Positions 62,643 through 64,000 of a stretch of DNA of 64,000 nucleotides are shown here, piece after piece. The stretch is from an uncultured Roseburia sp. Lineage in GTDB: Bacteria > Bacillota > Clostridia > Lachnospirales > Lachnospiraceae. The notes beneath the pieces are model-generated. The model worked only from the letters and a program-made list of their open reading frames with translations. It did not search any database and had not been told where the DNA came from. The DNA is taken from assembly GCA_947573605.1 (NCBI GenBank), contig CANPGM010000002.1:1-64000 (forward strand). Direction: 5' to 3'. Positions within the stretch are counted from its first letter, which is position 1; every line of letters begins with the position of its first letter. The translations under genes were made by a program, and so were the position numbers.

Positions 62643-64000
62643 TTATAATGCATGAATTATTGCCTTTTCCGCTGCAATCGCTTCCTTATATCGTGCAAGG
62701 TAAGAATCGAACCCTTCCACATCCGGCTTCTCCGGCTGCACGATATCCGCTTTTACTTTGGAAAATACCTTTTCCCTTAAAAAGCGCTCTAATGTTTCTC
62801 CCTCTTCCCGATTCTTCCGATAAGCAGCCAAAAGCGCCATTCCCCAGGGACCGCCCTCTCCGGCCGTTTCCATAACTGCTACGGGCGCATTTAAAGCGGC
62901 GGCAAGAATACGCTGTCCCACACCTTTTGTCTTAAAAAAACCGCCGTGACCGTAAATGGTATCCGCCTTAACCCGCTCTTCTTTAAACAAAATATCACAG
63001 CCTATTTTCAGCGCGGCAAGCGACGCATACAAATGTGTCCGCATAAAATTAGCAAGCGTCAGACGCGCGTCAGGTCTTCTTGCCAAAAGCGGCCTGCCCT
63101 CATTTAATCCTATCACAGGCTCGCCGGAAAGACAATTAAAGGAAACAAGACCTCCTCCGTCCTTCTCTCCCTCCAACGCTTTCTGATATAGTGCGGTAAA
63201 CATTCTGTCTTTGTCTATGGAAATCCCCATACTCTCCGCAAACTCTCCGAAAAGCCCGGCCCACGCATTCAAATCAGACGTGCAATTGTTACAGTGCACC
63301 ATTGCAACCGTCTCTCCGGACGGCGTCGTCACAAGGTCGAGTTCTTTATGAACCGACTTTAGCGCTTCCTCCAGTACTACCATTGCAAATACCGAAGTTC
63401 CGGCTGATACATTGCCAGTACGTATCCCCACCGAATTCGTAGCTGCCATTCCGGTTCCGGCGTCCCCTTCCGGAGGCGCAAGCATAATCCCTGCTTCGAG
63501 ACAATGATCCGGATCTAAAAGTGCGGCTCCCTCTTCCGTCAGCAATCCGGCCGCCTCTCCGGCAAGACGCACCTGCGGCAATATCTCTTCCAGCCTCCAC
63601 GGATATGCGTCAACTCCTTCCAATGCGTTAAATTGCTCCATCATCTTCCGATTGTAATTTCCCTTCTTTGAGTCAATCGGAAACATGCCGGAAGCCTCTC
63701 CGACCCCAAGCACCTTTTCTCCGGTCAGCTTCCAGTGTATATACCCTGCAAGCGTCGTCAAATATCTGATTTTACCGACATGTTCCTCCTGATTTAAAAT
63801 TGCCTGATACAAATGGGCAATACTCCATCTCTGCGGAATATGAAAACCGAACGTCTCCGTAAGCTTTTCGGAAGCCTCCGACGTCATCGTATTTCTCCAG
63901 GTACGAAACGGAACAAGCAGCTCTCCGTTTGCATCAAACGCCATATAACCATGCATCATGCCGGAAAAACCGATTGCGCCAAGCCGCTTAATCGATACTC
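62643..64000 (-). CDS. FGGY-family pentulose kinase (5' end outside window)
   Basis: The frame remains open to the right edge (upstream codons ...[10 protein letters not shown] before MMHGYMAFD), so the N-terminal part with the first ATP-fold strands is missing; about 452 residues are present. [53 protein letters not shown] and [20 protein letters not shown] (sugar and ATP binding) are seen. As first gene in an operon with transaldolase, transketolase, AraD and GalM it probably phosphorylates L-ribulose or D-xylulose. It belongs to the COG1070-like group; exact substrate not decided. Confidence 0.9.
   Translation of the reverse strand, partial: VSIKRLGAIGFSGMMHGYMAFDANGELLVPFRTWRNTMTSEASEKLTETFGFHIPQRWSIAHLYQAILNQEEHVGKIRYLTTLAGYIHWKLTGEKVLGVGEASGMFPIDSKKGNYNRKMMEQFNALEGVDAYPWRLEEILPQVRLAGEAAGLLTEEGAALLDPDHCLEAGIMLAPPEGDAGTGMAATNSVGIRTGNVSAGTSVFAMVVLEEALKSVHKELDLVTTPSGETVAMVHCNNCTSDLNAWAGLFGEFAESMGISIDKDRMFTALYQKALEGEKDGGGLVSFNCLSGEPVIGLNEGRPLLARRPDARLTLANFMRTHLYASLAALKIGCDILFKEERVKADTIYGHGGFFKTKGVGQRILAAALNAPVAVMETAGEGGPWGMALLAAYRKNREEGETLERFLREKVFSKVKADIVQPEKPDVEGFDSYLARYKEAIAAEKAIIHAL

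Overview
The window looks like chromosomal DNA of a Lachnospiraceae-type Firmicute (class Clostridia). The signs are moderate GC with AT-rich islands, strong AGGAGG-type ribosome binding sites, a split two-subunit transketolase, AddAB rather than RecBCD, CIRCE-controlled htpG, and many Bce/Bcr-type peptide-sensing modules. Genus was not assigned. Almost all genes are on the minus strand.

1-10.5 kb is one end of a plasmid-like mobilisable element. It holds a MobP3/MobL-type relaxase with Sel1 repeats (running off the left edge), a small ribbon-helix-helix mobilisation protein, a hairpin cluster that may be oriT, a tandem array of about 48-bp repeats with a palindromic core, three copies of a ~138-bp imperfect palindrome, a YafQ toxin-antitoxin operon, a candidate iteron/DnaA-box origin next to a two-winged-helix Rep-like protein, and ParA/ParB. 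Its right end lies against a polysaccharide deacetylase gene that has lost its 5' part. I therefore infer that the element inserted into that gene and that the missing 5' part lies left of the window. No integrase is visible.

10.5-30.6 kb is largely core or adaptive chromosome: the truncated deacetylase, an unrecognised 904-aa zinc-ribbon protein divergent from htpG, a two-component system in an operon with an unusual propeller plus solute-binding lipoprotein, a heterodimeric BmrCD-like exporter (plus strand), a second pair of ABC exporters (minus strand), and a histidine kinase with no adjacent response regulator.

30.7-35.4 kb is an accessory island of small and broken genes. It contains a serine-recombinase remnant, a RelE/Phd-type toxin-antitoxin pair, a GNAT acetyltransferase, small RHH and helical proteins, a frameshifted TIR-like/nucleoside-deoxyribosyltransferase-like gene, a ParB-domain fragment and a coiled-coil protein. 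It sits between an RR-ABC-ABC2 permease operon that lacks a kinase and the kinase that lacks a regulator, so it probably split one lantibiotic-type sensing and immunity operon.

35.5-46.2 kb is a dense signalling and efflux run: foldase-like lipoprotein, MATE pump, LytTR regulator, GHKL kinase, Bce-type RR/HK, BceAB-type transporter, a further RR, then a BcrA-type ATPase and permease. 46.3-58 kb is housekeeping: FAD dehydrogenase, Maf, AddA, AddB, thymidine kinase, Na/Pi cotransporter. 58.2-64 kb is a pentose operon: FGGY sugar kinase, transaldolase, both transketolase subunits, AraD and GalM, which would carry a ketopentose through the non-oxidative pentose phosphate pathway. No rRNA, tRNA or CRISPR array was seen.
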